Shown here: positions 8,294-17,581 of the stretch, piece after piece
Position numbering within the stretch: the stretch's first letter is position 1
Layout: every line of letters starts with the position of its first letter
From: an uncultured Bacteroidales bacterium
Lineage (GTDB): Bacteria > Bacteroidota > Bacteroidia > Bacteroidales > UBA11471
Assembly (NCBI GenBank): GCA_947593515.1
Contig: CANQDQ010000001.1
Span: 62,001-126,000, forward strand
DNA length: 64,000 bases
Reading direction: 5' to 3'
Notes under the pieces: generated by a model
Seen by the model: the letters and a program-made list of their open reading frames with translations, nothing else
Told to the model about the DNA's origin: nothing
Databases searched by the model: none
Program-made: the position numbers and the translations under genes

Positions 8294-10654
8294 TTATTTT
8301 ACGATAATCACTTTCTTGCCGTTGACGATGTAGAGTCCGCTTTCGAGGGTCTTGACATCGGCAGCATTGTCGGATTTGAGTACCGGCACGCCTTGCAGGT
8401 TGTAAACGGTTACACCTTCGGCTACGGCTTCAACTTCGGTGATGGCAGATACACCGGCATCGACCGTGTAGTGGTAGTGCAGAACGGGATTCATTACATC
8501 GCCTACGTTGAAGAAGTCCATCGGTATGGTGAGTACGTATTCACCGGCAGTGGTTACAGCCGTGGGGAAAGTGATCACCCATTCCGATTCCTCCCAAGCC
8601 TCAGGATCTACCGGCTCTACATTTGCATCGGTTGCTTCGGCAACGACATTTCCGGCAGCGTCGGTAATCGTAATCTTTTCTTGCGTATTATACGACAGTC
8701 CGCCTGCTGCACCGAGGTCAATGGTGAATACTTTGAGTTCTTTCACCGTAGAGCCGTCGGCGGGGTCGATGGTTACATTAACCGTTTCACCGGCAACTAC
8801 AACGTAGCGGTAGTCAAGTTCCGGATTGGTTTTGCTCTTGTCTGCCGTAGCAACGGCGCCTTCGGGGATTATCACCACGTAAGTGCCCGCATCGGGGATT
8901 TCACGCGACATCGGGCTAACGATGATGTTTTTGCCTTCGGCGCGGAGGAATGCATTATACAATGAGGTAGCGGGATCGGTAGAGGTAAGACTTTGAATCG
9001 TAACCACCGTATCGCATACGATCATATCTGCATCAAACGTCAGCGTAATATCCGTTATGGCAGGAAGTTCGGCGGGGTGCTCTGCGGTTCCGGGTTCGGG
9101 GTCTACATTTACCGGTCGTATAGTGTCTGCCACCGTGTAGTTGAATGCCATAGCATTAGTAGGATTAACATCATCACCCAAATTGAAGCGACCTTCCGGT
9201 ATGTTGAGGCGGTAGGTTCCGGCTTTCGTTATGGCTTCGGGCAAGTTTATGGTTATCTTCGTCAACGGATAGGGATTTTCCCAATAACTGTCGTCCACAT
9301 CTTCCTCATGAATATCGTCACCTGTTACCGTAGCCACTGTTTTACCTTCTGCATCGGTAATGGTAATATTTTCTTGGCAATTCCACTCTATGGCTACATT
9401 TTCACCGAAGTCGAGGACAAAGTCTTTGAGCGAGAGCACCATACCGGCTTTCGGCGAAATGGTGATATCACCTGTCACACCATTGGTTATCACATAGTTG
9501 AAAGTCAATTCGGAATTGAAATGCCCATCGACATCTGTAATAGCTTCGGCAGGGATTACCAACGTGTAGGTACCCGGCTCGTTGATTTCGCGCGATTTCG
9601 GATAGATGGTGATGGATTTATTGTCTTCGTTGAGCACAATATTACCACGAATGGCGTCGGTGGTACGGTCGCGGTTGATGAAAGCAGCCGAATCGTTGAG
9701 TATTTCGGCAATTTCTTCCTTAAACGTTATGGTAACACCCGTAAGGGAAATCAATTCGGAACCATCGGCAGGAGTTACCGATTCTACATGGAAGAAGGGA
9801 ACTTCATACGAGAAAATCTCGGCTTCATTTACATAAAGATCTCCGCTAAAAGGTGTAAATGTTCCAACCAAAAGTTTTTCGGGTATGGTTACATTATAGT
9901 GGCTTGCGTCCGTCAAAGAGGTCTTTTCGCCCTGCGCGTCCAATACGTCGATGGTGAGACCGAGCGAATCGGCAGCCAACGTGAAGCGGGCAGAGTAGCT
10001 CTGGCGCAGCATACCCATAGTTGCCACTACATTTTCTACTACAACCGAATTGTCTTTTACCTCAAATTCTTCTTCGTTGAGATACACTTTATCGGCAAAC
10101 GTAGCCGTTAACGTACTCAATTCGTTTACTACGGTGCCACCGGCAGGAGAAATCGATGCTACATTGGGGAGTATCTGATACAGAATTCCCATTGTACCCT
10201 CAAAGCAGTGCCCCGTATTGTTATCGGCGGCAAAAGCTGCATCGCCAAACAAACCTGCGCCCAACATCACCGTGTAAGGGATATAATTGGTAAGCACGAT
10301 TTCTTGGTTATTCTCATCAAGTATAGTTATAACCAATGTGTTTGCATCAGTTTTCGTCAAACGATAACCATACATCGTCGTATAATTATCATCAGTTATG
10401 TAGCCATCATTCCATGTATCGGGCGTTACATTAAGCGTATCTTTACCGTTTCTGAGGAAAACCTCTTGGTCGAATGTGAGGGTGATTGCACTCAATTGGT
10501 CTACAACGCCACCGGTTATAGCACCTGTCGATTGATCTCTCTCTCCAATTTCCGGCGAGATAGTTTTCCACCAAGGAAAATCTTGCACAGCTTCAGCCGA
10601 AGCACCGAATGCAGCCAACATCATAGCTGCGACAAAAAGTAGTTTTTTCTTCAT
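8294..10654 (-). CDS. Large secreted protein of repeated Ig-like (SbsA-Ig-like) modules with a T9SS-like C-terminal segment
   Basis: Signal peptide MKKKLLFVAAMMLAAFGASAEA; at least five I-x-P-x-x-G-x-V...TFxxxV modules; C-term VTVYNLQGVPVL...LESGLYIVNGKKVIIVK. Confidence 0.7.
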   Translation of the reverse strand: MKKKLLFVAAMMLAAFGASAEAVQDFPWWKTISPEIGERDQSTGAITGGVVDQLSAITLTFDQEVFLRNGKDTLNVTPDTWNDGYITDDNYTTMYGYRLTKTDANTLVITILDENNQEIVLTNYIPYTVMLGAGLFGDAAFAADNNTGHCFEGTMGILYQILPNVASISPAGGTVVNELSTLTATFADKVYLNEEEFEVKDNSVVVENVVATMGMLRQSYSARFTLAADSLGLTIDVLDAQGEKTSLTDASHYNVTIPEKLLVGTFTPFSGDLYVNEAEIFSYEVPFFHVESVTPADGSELISLTGVTITFKEEIAEILNDSAAFINRDRTTDAIRGNIVLNEDNKSITIYPKSREINEPGTYTLVIPAEAITDVDGHFNSELTFNYVITNGVTGDITISPKAGMVLSLKDFVLDFGENVAIEWNCQENITITDAEGKTVATVTGDDIHEEDVDDSYWENPYPLTKITINLPEAITKAGTYRLNIPEGRFNLGDDVNPTNAMAFNYTVADTIRPVNVDPEPGTAEHPAELPAITDITLTFDADMIVCDTVVTIQSLTSTDPATSLYNAFLRAEGKNIIVSPMSREIPDAGTYVVIIPEGAVATADKSKTNPELDYRYVVVAGETVNVTIDPADGSTVKELKVFTIDLGAAGGLSYNTQEKITITDAAGNVVAEATDANVEPVDPEAWEESEWVITFPTAVTTAGEYVLTIPMDFFNVGDVMNPVLHYHYTVDAGVSAITEVEAVAEGVTVYNLQGVPVLKSDNAADVKTLESGLYIVNGKKVIIVK

Positions 10655-10829
10655 AACAACTTTTTTTAGATTATACAATAAAGTTTATTATCTCGTTTTG
10701 ATTATTTATACCTATTTCTTTCGTTTCGCGTATGTACCTATACAATCTTTGCTTTCGACGGCAAAGTAAAGAATTATTTAGAGAAATGATACCTTACAAG
10801 GTATGTATTTAATAATTTTTAACAATATT

Positions 10830-11600
10830 ACAACGGGCGGCGTGCCGGTGCGGCGGCTGCCGTAAGCCGCAAGCGGCTATGTATCAGGCAGTACGCCCTG
10901 CGGACGGCACGGAAGGCAGCGGGGCAGTGCGGTGGGGAGGGGTGGTGCATCAGGGCGGAATTGGCAGTGCGACACGGCAGTACGGCGCGGTAGAGAGCGG
11001 AGCGGCGGGGGTGGCGCGACACAATGGCGGGGGCAGGTTGCCGTGGCAGCGGGACAGGTCGCAGACGGGGAAAATTTCGTATATTTATGCGATATTTATA
11101 ACTTTTGCGCCGCGCCGTGAGGGGGCGCGCGGGCGTCGCCGAGAACGGCAACGGTGCGGCACGGGAGTTTTTTGCTGCCGAGCGGTTGCGCCGAGTGGAC
11201 GCGGAAAGAGTGGCGCCGCCCCCACCCCGCCACCCGCGCGGAGCGCGAGTGGCGAGAGAAAGAGACGCGCGAGTGTTTTTTTTCTTTGCGGGACACCTCC
11301 TCCCTGCGCCGCGATAGAAACGTCCGAAAAGAGCAGCCCGTCCCGTCGGCGCAATTTGCACTGCCCGTGCTTTTTCCCTGCGACACACAGCTGCCCAAAA
11401 AGGGCGATGCCCCCGCCACCCGCTTACGCGAGTGGCGGAAAAGGAGTGCGCGCGTCATCGCGGAGAACGGCAACGGGCGAGCGGAGAATGTGGAAAGGGA
11501 AGTGCGAGTGGCTTTCTTTTTCTTTGCGGCACGGCGGGTAGTGCGGAGGGGCGGACAAAAAAATCGGGCAGGCGCTTCGCAGCGGCTGCCCGACAGATAA
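10830..11600. repeat. GC-rich non-coding region with mosaic repeated motifs and two CCACCCGC/GCGAGTGG hairpins
   Basis: gagaacggcaacgg at about 11140 and 11462; ttttctttgcgg at about 11280 and 11516; related hairpins at 11229-11253 and 11413-11438; overlapping ORFs in many frames with no recognisable protein. Confidence 0.55.
11564..11593 (-). terminator. Terminator downstream of yebC
   Basis: tcgggcag...ctgcccga hairpin, T7 on - strand. Confidence 0.65.
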
Positions 11601-11624
11601 TGAAAAGAAACTATTATTTTTAGT

Positions 11625-12353
11625 CTATTCTTCTTCGTCGGGTTCTTTCATGTTGTGGAAGACGTTTTGCACGTCTTCATCGTCTTCGATGCGCTCGATG
11701 AGTTTTTCGATTTGGGCGCGCTGTTCGTCGGTAACTTCTTTCGTGTCGTTGGGAATGCGCTCAAACTCGGCAGAGGTAATCTCGAAACCGTTGTCTTCGA
11801 GGTATTTCTGTATGGCGTTGAAAGATTCAAATTCGCCGTAGAGTACGATTTCATCGTCGTCGGCATCGAGTTCGTCGACACCGAAGTCGATGAGTTCGAG
11901 TTCGAGGTCGTCGAGCGACACGCCGTCTTTGGGTTTGACGTGGAACACGCTTTTGTGTTCGAAAAGGAAGGAGAGGCTTCCGGAGGTGCCGAGCGAGCCG
12001 CCGGCTTTGTTGAAATAGCTGCGAATGTTGGCAACGGTGCGGTTGTTGTTGTCGGTGGCGGTTTCGACGACGATGGCGATGCCGTAGGGTCCGTAGCCCT
12101 CGAAGAGTACTTCCTTGTAGTCGCCTTCGTCTTTGGAGGTGGCTTTTTTGATGGCGCGCTCGACGTTTTCTTTCGGCATGTTGGCAGCTTTGGCGTTCTG
12201 AATGAGGACGCGGAGGCGGGGGTTGGCGTCGGGGTCGGGACCGCCGGCTTTTACGGCGATGGATATTTCTTTTCCGAGTTTGGTAAAGGTGCGTGCCATG
12301 TTGCCCCACCGTTTGAGTTTACGGGCTTTCCGGTATTCAAATGCTCTTCCCAT
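11625..12353 (-). CDS. YebC/PmpR family transcriptional regulator
   Basis: MGRAFEYRKARKLKRWGNMARTFTKLGKEI; MPKENVERAIKKA; EGYGPYGIAIVVETATDNNNRT. Confidence 0.93.
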   Translation of the reverse strand: MGRAFEYRKARKLKRWGNMARTFTKLGKEISIAVKAGGPDPDANPRLRVLIQNAKAANMPKENVERAIKKATSKDEGDYKEVLFEGYGPYGIAIVVETATDNNNRTVANIRSYFNKAGGSLGTSGSLSFLFEHKSVFHVKPKDGVSLDDLELELIDFGVDELDADDDEIVLYGEFESFNAIQKYLEDNGFEITSAEFERIPNDTKEVTDEQRAQIEKLIERIEDDEDVQNVFHNMKEPDEEE

Positions 12354-12402
12354 ATTGTTCTGTTTTTTTTCTATTATATATAATGTATAATGTTTTCGGT
12401 GT

Positions 12403-14865
12403 TTATCGCAGCTCGGCGCCGAGTTTGCTGCGGAGAGCGGCGACGACGCGCTGCATGGTGTTTTCGATTTGCCGCTCGTCGAGGGTCTTTGTTTCGTCCT
12501 GCAAAAGCAGGGCTACGGCATACGACTTTTTGCCGGCGGGGAGGTTTTTGCCTTCGTAGACGTCGAAGAGGGTTACGCTGCGTATGATGCGGCGGTCGGA
12601 CTCGAGCACGGTTTTCTCGACGTCGGCAAAGGTAACGGCGTTGTCGAGCAGGAGCGCCAAATCGCGGCGGACAGGGGGATATTTGGGTATCTCGGTGAAG
12701 GTAACTTTCTTGCCTGCCATGCGCATGAGGAACGACCAGTCGAGTTCGGCGAAGGCAACTTCGGCGTCGATGTCGCACTTTTTCAGCATCTTGCGGGCGA
12801 CGATGCCGAGACGACCGACCACACGACCGTCGCGCGAGGCGATGTCGAGGGCGGCGGAGAAAAGCTCGTCGGCACTCTGCGTGAAGGTGAGGCGGCGGCT
12901 CTCGATGCCGATGCGGGCGAAGATGTTTTCGACGTGGGCTTTCAGCTCGAATACGCCGGATTTTTCATCGGGGTGCGCCCAGCTGCCGGCGACTCGGTTT
13001 CCGGTAATCCACAAGGCGAGGCGCTGCGTTTCGCTGTACGGGGCGAGTACCTTGGCGGAGGCATCGGTGGCGGGGTCGAAGCGGTAGCAGTTGCCGAACT
13101 CGTAAAAACGGAGGTCGGGGCGGCGGCGGTTGATGTTGCGGGCAATGCTCTCCAACCCGCCGAACAAGAGGGTCTGGCGCAGGACGCTGAGATCGGCGCT
13201 CAGGGGGTTGAGCAGGCGGACGCAATGGTCGGCGGGGAACAGGGCGGAGTCGGCATAATAGGCTACTTTCGTGAGCGAATTGTTCATGATTTCGTTGAAG
13301 CCGCAGCCGGTGAGCTGTTCGGAGATAAGCCGCTGCATGGCGTAGCTGCTGTCGGTCGGGGTTTTATAGGAGAGGTTGGAGTGTACGGTGTCGGTAACCT
13401 CCACGTTGTTGTAACCGTAAATGCGGAGTATGTCTTCGATGACATCGACGGGGCGCTGCACATCGACACGGTAGGTGGGGACGCGCAGGGTGAGCACGCC
13501 GTCGGCTTCGGCGACGATTTCGACTTCGAGGGAGCGGAGTATTTCACGCACGACGTCGTGAGGTATCTGCTTGCCGACGAGGGCGTCGATGTGGTCGTAG
13601 GCGAGGGTTACGGGGTACGGAGCGACCGGCTCGGGATAAATATCGACGATGTCGCCGGTAATTTCGCCGCCTGCCAACTCTTTGACCAAGAGGGCAGCAC
13701 GTTTGAGTACATAGATAGTGTCGTTGGGGTCGACGCCGCGCTCGAAGCGGAAAGAGGCGTCGGTGGAGAGCCCGTGCCGGCGGGCTGTCTTGCGCACCCA
13801 CGTAGGGTGGAAGCAGGCGGATTCGAGAAAGACGTCGGTGGTGGCGGCGGTTACGCCCGACTGCAACCCGCCGAATACGCCGGCGATGCACATACCTTCA
13901 TGGTCGTTGCATATCATGAGGTCGCGGTCGGAGAGCTTGCGCTCTACCTCGTCGAGGGTTACGAAGGGGGTGCCTTCGGGGAGGGTCTTCACCCGAACAG
14001 TGCCGCCCGATATCTGTTTCACATCAAAACAGTGGAGGGGCTGCCCGGTGGCGTGCAGCAGGTAGTTGGTAATATCGACGATGTTGTTGATGGGTCGCAA
14101 GCCGATGGCGGAGAGGCGTTTTTTCAGCCAGTCGGGGCTTTCGGCGACGCGGACGCCGCGTATCGTCAAGCCGCTGTATCGAATGCAGGCTTCGGAATTC
14201 TCGACGGAAACTTTTATGGCATCGCCCGCCGGATTGTCGATGCGGAAGGCTTCGACAGAGGGGCGGTGCAGCTCGGGCTCGACTCCCTGCCGGCGCAGCC
14301 ATGCCGCCAAATCGCGCGCCACGCCGTAATGCGAGGCGGCATCGATGCGGTTGGGGGTAATATCGACTTCGAGTATATAATCGCTTTCGAGGTGATAGTA
14401 TTCTTTGGCGGGGGTGCCCGGGCGGGCGGTGTCGGGCAGAACGATGATGCCGTCGTGCGAGGTGCCGATGCCTATTTCGTCTTCGGCGCAAATCATGCCG
14501 AAACTCTCGGCGCCGCGTATTTTCGATTTCTTGATAGTGAAACTTTGGTCGCCGGAGTAGAGCACCGTGCCTATGGTGGCAACGATGACGTGCTGCCCGG
14601 CGGCGACGTTGGGGGCGCCGCAGACTATCTGCACGGGCTGCCCGTCGCCCAAATCGACGGTGGTGATATGCAGGTGGTCGGAATCGGGGTGGTCGATGCA
14701 GGTAAGCACTTTGCCTACGACCAGCCCTTCGAGCCCGCCGCGTATGGCTTGCACCTCTTCGATGCCGCCGGTTTCAAGACCTATGGAGGTGAGGGCTGCC
14801 GCCGTTTCTTCGGGGGTGAGCGCCAGATGCAGGTATTCTTTCAGCCAATTATACGAAATATTCAT
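12403..14865 (-). CDS. pheT: phenylalanine--tRNA ligase beta subunit
   Basis: MNISYNWLKEYL; tRNA-binding domain VGKVLTCIDHPDSDHLHITTVDLG; B5 domain; C-terminal FDX-ACB-like FTEIPKYPPVRRDLALLLD. Confidence 0.95.
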   Translation of the reverse strand: MNISYNWLKEYLHLALTPEETAAALTSIGLETGGIEEVQAIRGGLEGLVVGKVLTCIDHPDSDHLHITTVDLGDGQPVQIVCGAPNVAAGQHVIVATIGTVLYSGDQSFTIKKSKIRGAESFGMICAEDEIGIGTSHDGIIVLPDTARPGTPAKEYYHLESDYILEVDITPNRIDAASHYGVARDLAAWLRRQGVEPELHRPSVEAFRIDNPAGDAIKVSVENSEACIRYSGLTIRGVRVAESPDWLKKRLSAIGLRPINNIVDITNYLLHATGQPLHCFDVKQISGGTVRVKTLPEGTPFVTLDEVERKLSDRDLMICNDHEGMCIAGVFGGLQSGVTAATTDVFLESACFHPTWVRKTARRHGLSTDASFRFERGVDPNDTIYVLKRAALLVKELAGGEITGDIVDIYPEPVAPYPVTLAYDHIDALVGKQIPHDVVREILRSLEVEIVAEADGVLTLRVPTYRVDVQRPVDVIEDILRIYGYNNVEVTDTVHSNLSYKTPTDSSYAMQRLISEQLTGCGFNEIMNNSLTKVAYYADSALFPADHCVRLLNPLSADLSVLRQTLLFGGLESIARNINRRRPDLRFYEFGNCYRFDPATDASAKVLAPYSETQRLALWITGNRVAGSWAHPDEKSGVFELKAHVENIFARIGIESRRLTFTQSADELFSAALDIASRDGRVVGRLGIVARKMLKKCDIDAEVAFAELDWSFLMRMAGKKVTFTEIPKYPPVRRDLALLLDNAVTFADVEKTVLESDRRIIRSVTLFDVYEGKNLPAGKKSYAVALLLQDETKTLDERQIENTMQRVVAALRSKLGAELR

Positions 14866-14931
14866 TTTTTCTTGCTTTTATCGAACGAGGCGGCGGCTTC
14901 GGCGAAAACGCCGCTTCTTTTTTTGCGTATG

Positions 14932-14939
14932 CAAAGGTA
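14932..14939 (-). promoter_or_regulatory. -7 box (TACCTTTG) for pheT
   Basis: caaaggta on + strand upstream of pheT. Confidence 0.45.
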
Positions 14940-14965
14940 ATAAGATTTTTGTTTATTTATGTTTT

Positions 14966-15871
14966 TCAATGCACAATTTGTCGGAAACCTGCCGGCAAAG
15001 GTGTTTCGAAAAACATATCGCGCCGCGTAACGGGGTGGACGAAGCGCAGACGGACGGCGTGCAGCGCCAGCCGTCCGAGCGGATTGCCGGCGGCGCCGTA
15101 CTTGCGGTCGCCGGCGATGGGGTGCCCGATGTCGTGCAGGTGCACGCGAATCTGGTTCTTGCGTCCGGTGGTCAATTGCAGCTCGACGAGGGAGTAGCGA
15201 CCGTTGGTCGCCAAAACTTCGTAAGCGGTGCGGGCGAATTTGCCGTTCTCGCGGTCGTCGGTGGAATAGACCTGAAAAGCGGCATTTTCTTTGAGGTAAG
15301 AGGTGATTTCGCCTTTCGGCGGGTCGGGCTCGCCCTCGACCACAGCGACGTAGCGGCGGTCGATGACCATGTCGTTCCACGCACGCTGCATCGCCTCCTG
15401 CACGGCTTGGCTCTTGGCAAACATCATCAGCCCCGACGTGTCGCGGTCGAGCCGGTGAAGAATGAATATGCGGGCGGCGGGGTCGGACTGCCGCACGTAG
15501 TCTGCCAGTATGCGGTAGGCGGTCTTCTCGCGGACGCGGTCGGTCGCCATGGAGAGCAAGCCGTAGCCTTTATCGACGACGAGCAGGTATTCGTCTTCAT
15601 AGACAATGCGCAGGCGGGGGTGGCGAAACTCGGGAAACCCGCGCGTAAAATCGACCGACACTTCGTCGCCCGCGTGTAGGGGCGTGTCGAAGCGCGTGGC
15701 GACCGCATTGTTCACCGCGACCTGCCGGTGGGCAAGGTACGACTTGACGGTCGTCTTGCTCCTGTCGCCAAAAGTAGCGAAAAGGAAGTCGAGCAGACGA
15801 GTGTCTTCGGCGACCCGATAGACAGCCGTCTTGTCGGGGCGGCGAGTGCGGCGTGCATCTTTCTTGTCCAT
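14966..15871 (-). CDS. RluA family pseudouridine synthase
   Basis: S4-like N-terminus; FILHRLDRDTSGLMMFAKS; QLTTGRKNQIRVHLHDIGHPIAGDRKYG. Confidence 0.92.
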   Translation of the reverse strand: MDKKDARRTRRPDKTAVYRVAEDTRLLDFLFATFGDRSKTTVKSYLAHRQVAVNNAVATRFDTPLHAGDEVSVDFTRGFPEFRHPRLRIVYEDEYLLVVDKGYGLLSMATDRVREKTAYRILADYVRQSDPAARIFILHRLDRDTSGLMMFAKSQAVQEAMQRAWNDMVIDRRYVAVVEGEPDPPKGEITSYLKENAAFQVYSTDDRENGKFARTAYEVLATNGRYSLVELQLTTGRKNQIRVHLHDIGHPIAGDRKYGAAGNPLGRLALHAVRLRFVHPVTRRDMFFETPLPAGFRQIVH

Positions 15872-15889
15872 GAACGGAATTTTATCGGC

Positions 15890-15897
15890 GCAAAGGT
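15890..15897 (-). promoter_or_regulatory. -7 box (TACCTTTG) for RluA family gene
   Basis: caaaggta on + strand about 20 nt upstream of the start. Confidence 0.45.
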
Positions 15898-16035
15898 AGT
15901 CAATTTATCGCGAAACAAAAACAGATGCAGCGAAAAAGCCGCTCCCCTGCCCCGCCGAACAGCGCGACAAAAGAGATTATGGCGGAAAGGCAAAGGGTGT
16001 CGGAAAAATCGCTACCTTTGCAAAAATTATTTTTT

Positions 16036-16857
16036 ATGGTCGTTTTTCCGAATGCCAAAATCAATCTGGGCTTGCAGGTGATTGCCCGCCGCGCGGATGG
16101 CTATCACGACATCGCCACCGCCTTCTACCCCGTCGGGTGGTGCGACGCCCTCGAAATGGTTCCCGCCGACGGCGAAGGGTGCCGGCTGCATCTGTCGGGC
16201 ATCGCCATCGACGGCGACCCGCAAAACAACCTCGTGGCAAAAGCCTACCGGCTGCTGGCGGCGGACTTTGCGCTGCCGCCGGTGGAGGCGTACCTGCACA
16301 AAAACGTTCCTTTCGGGGCGGGTCTCGGCGGCGGCTCGTCGGACGCTGCCCACGCCTTGCGCCTCCTGCGCGACCTCTGCGCCCTGCCGCTCACCGACGA
16401 GGCGCTGGCGCACTATGCCGCCCGATTAGGCGCGGACTGCGCTTTCTTCGTGTACGACCGCCCCATGCTGGCGGAGGGAATCGGCGACCGACTGTCGCCT
16501 CTCGCGCTGTCGCTGAAAGGGTATCACCTGCTGTTGGTGAAGCCGCCGGTGGCGGTCTCCACCGCCGAAGCCTACTCCGCCGTAACGCCCGCCGTGCCGC
16601 CCGTCGCCCTGCGCGACCTGCTGCAACGACCCGTAACGGAGTGGAAAGGGCTGGTGGAAAACGATTTCGAGAAAAGCGTCTTTGCCCTCCACCCGCAGCT
16701 GGCGGAGTTGAAAAAACGGCTTTACGAGGCGGGCGCGGCGTATGCGGCGATGTCGGGCTCCGGCTCGACGGTTTACGGGCTGTTCGAACAACTGCCCGAA
16801 GATGCGGAAAAGATTTTCGCCGGCTGCCGGATTTGGAGCGGAGCGTGCGCCTATTAA
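16036..16857 (+). CDS. ispE: 4-(cytidine 5'-diphospho)-2-C-methyl-D-erythritol kinase
   Basis: MVVFPNAKINLGLQVIARRADGYHDIATAFYPVGW; PFGAGLGGGSSDAAHALR GHMP kinase motif; MSGSGSTVYGLF. A TACCTTTG box lies just upstream. Confidence 0.93.
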   Translation: MVVFPNAKINLGLQVIARRADGYHDIATAFYPVGWCDALEMVPADGEGCRLHLSGIAIDGDPQNNLVAKAYRLLAADFALPPVEAYLHKNVPFGAGLGGGSSDAAHALRLLRDLCALPLTDEALAHYAARLGADCAFFVYDRPMLAEGIGDRLSPLALSLKGYHLLLVKPPVAVSTAEAYSAVTPAVPPVALRDLLQRPVTEWKGLVENDFEKSVFALHPQLAELKKRLYEAGAAYAAMSGSGSTVYGLFEQLPEDAEKIFAGCRIWSGACAY

Positions 16858-16889
16858 GGCAGGCTGTCAAAAAGACTTATTTGCCATTT

Positions 16890-16905
16890 TGGCAATATTT
16901 TTGCA
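16890..16905 (+). promoter_or_regulatory. Sigma-54-type -24/-12 promoter upstream of grpE-dnaJ
   Basis: TGGCAATATTTTTGCA: GG and GC separated by exactly 10 nt, matching TGGCAYR-N4-TTGCW; overlaps inverted repeat TTGCCAtttTGGCAA. Confidence 0.55.
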
Positions 16906-16975
16906 TAAATAGAGTTGCCGGCGCGATGCCGACGACTGCCCGTAAAACGGTAAAAGAAATTGCAATTTATTGATT

Positions 16976-17563
16976 ATGAAAAACAAACATACGAAAGAGC
17001 AACCGGAGGAAGAGTTGAAAACCCCGAAGGAAGCGACGCCGGAAACGCCGGAAGCAAATGCAGAGGTGTCAGCAGATGAAAATGCCGACGCCCCCAAGAC
17101 TGACACATTGGCAGAAGAAAACGAACGACTCAAAGCCGAAGCGGAACAATTGAAAAAAGATTATCTGCTGGCGCGCGCCGACCTCGAAAATTTCAGAAAA
17201 CGCACTCTCAAAGAGAAAGCCGACCTCATACGCAACGGCGGCGAAGGGTGCCTGAAAGATATTCTGCCCGTCATCGACGACTTCGAGCGCGGTATGCAAG
17301 CCATCGCCTCCAATGCCGACGTGGAAGCCGTGAAGAAAGGCATCGAGCTGATTTACAACAAATTCAAAAGCTATCTCGAACAGCACGGCGTGAAAGAAAT
17401 TCCAACCGAAAACGCCGACTTCGATACCGAATACCACGAGGCGGTAACCACCTTCCCCGCTCCCACTCCGGAAGAGAAAGGGAAAGTGATCGACTGCGTG
17501 CAGAAAGGCTACACGATGAACGACAAAGTGATACGCTTCGCCAAAGTGGTCGTGGGCGAATAA
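16976..17563 (+). CDS. grpE: nucleotide exchange factor GrpE
   Basis: YLLARADLENFRKRTLKEKADLIRNGGEGCLKDILPVIDDFERGMQAI; adjacent to dnaJ. Confidence 0.93.
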   Translation: MKNKHTKEQPEEELKTPKEATPETPEANAEVSADENADAPKTDTLAEENERLKAEAEQLKKDYLLARADLENFRKRTLKEKADLIRNGGEGCLKDILPVIDDFERGMQAIASNADVEAVKKGIELIYNKFKSYLEQHGVKEIPTENADFDTEYHEAVTTFPAPTPEEKGKVIDCVQKGYTMNDKVIRFAKVVVGE

Positions 17564-17581
17564 TCGTAAAAACAAATTGCC

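Noticed and set aside
10828-11623. Cluster of 60-220 aa ORFs on both strands in the GC-rich block
   Set aside because: Overlap each other in all frames, are Arg/Ala/Pro-rich, lack plausible starts and RBS. Treated as non-coding repeat DNA.
12469-14940. 823-aa plus-strand ORF opposite pheT
   Set aside because: Shadow ORF of pheT; Gly/Val/Phe-rich nonsense composition.
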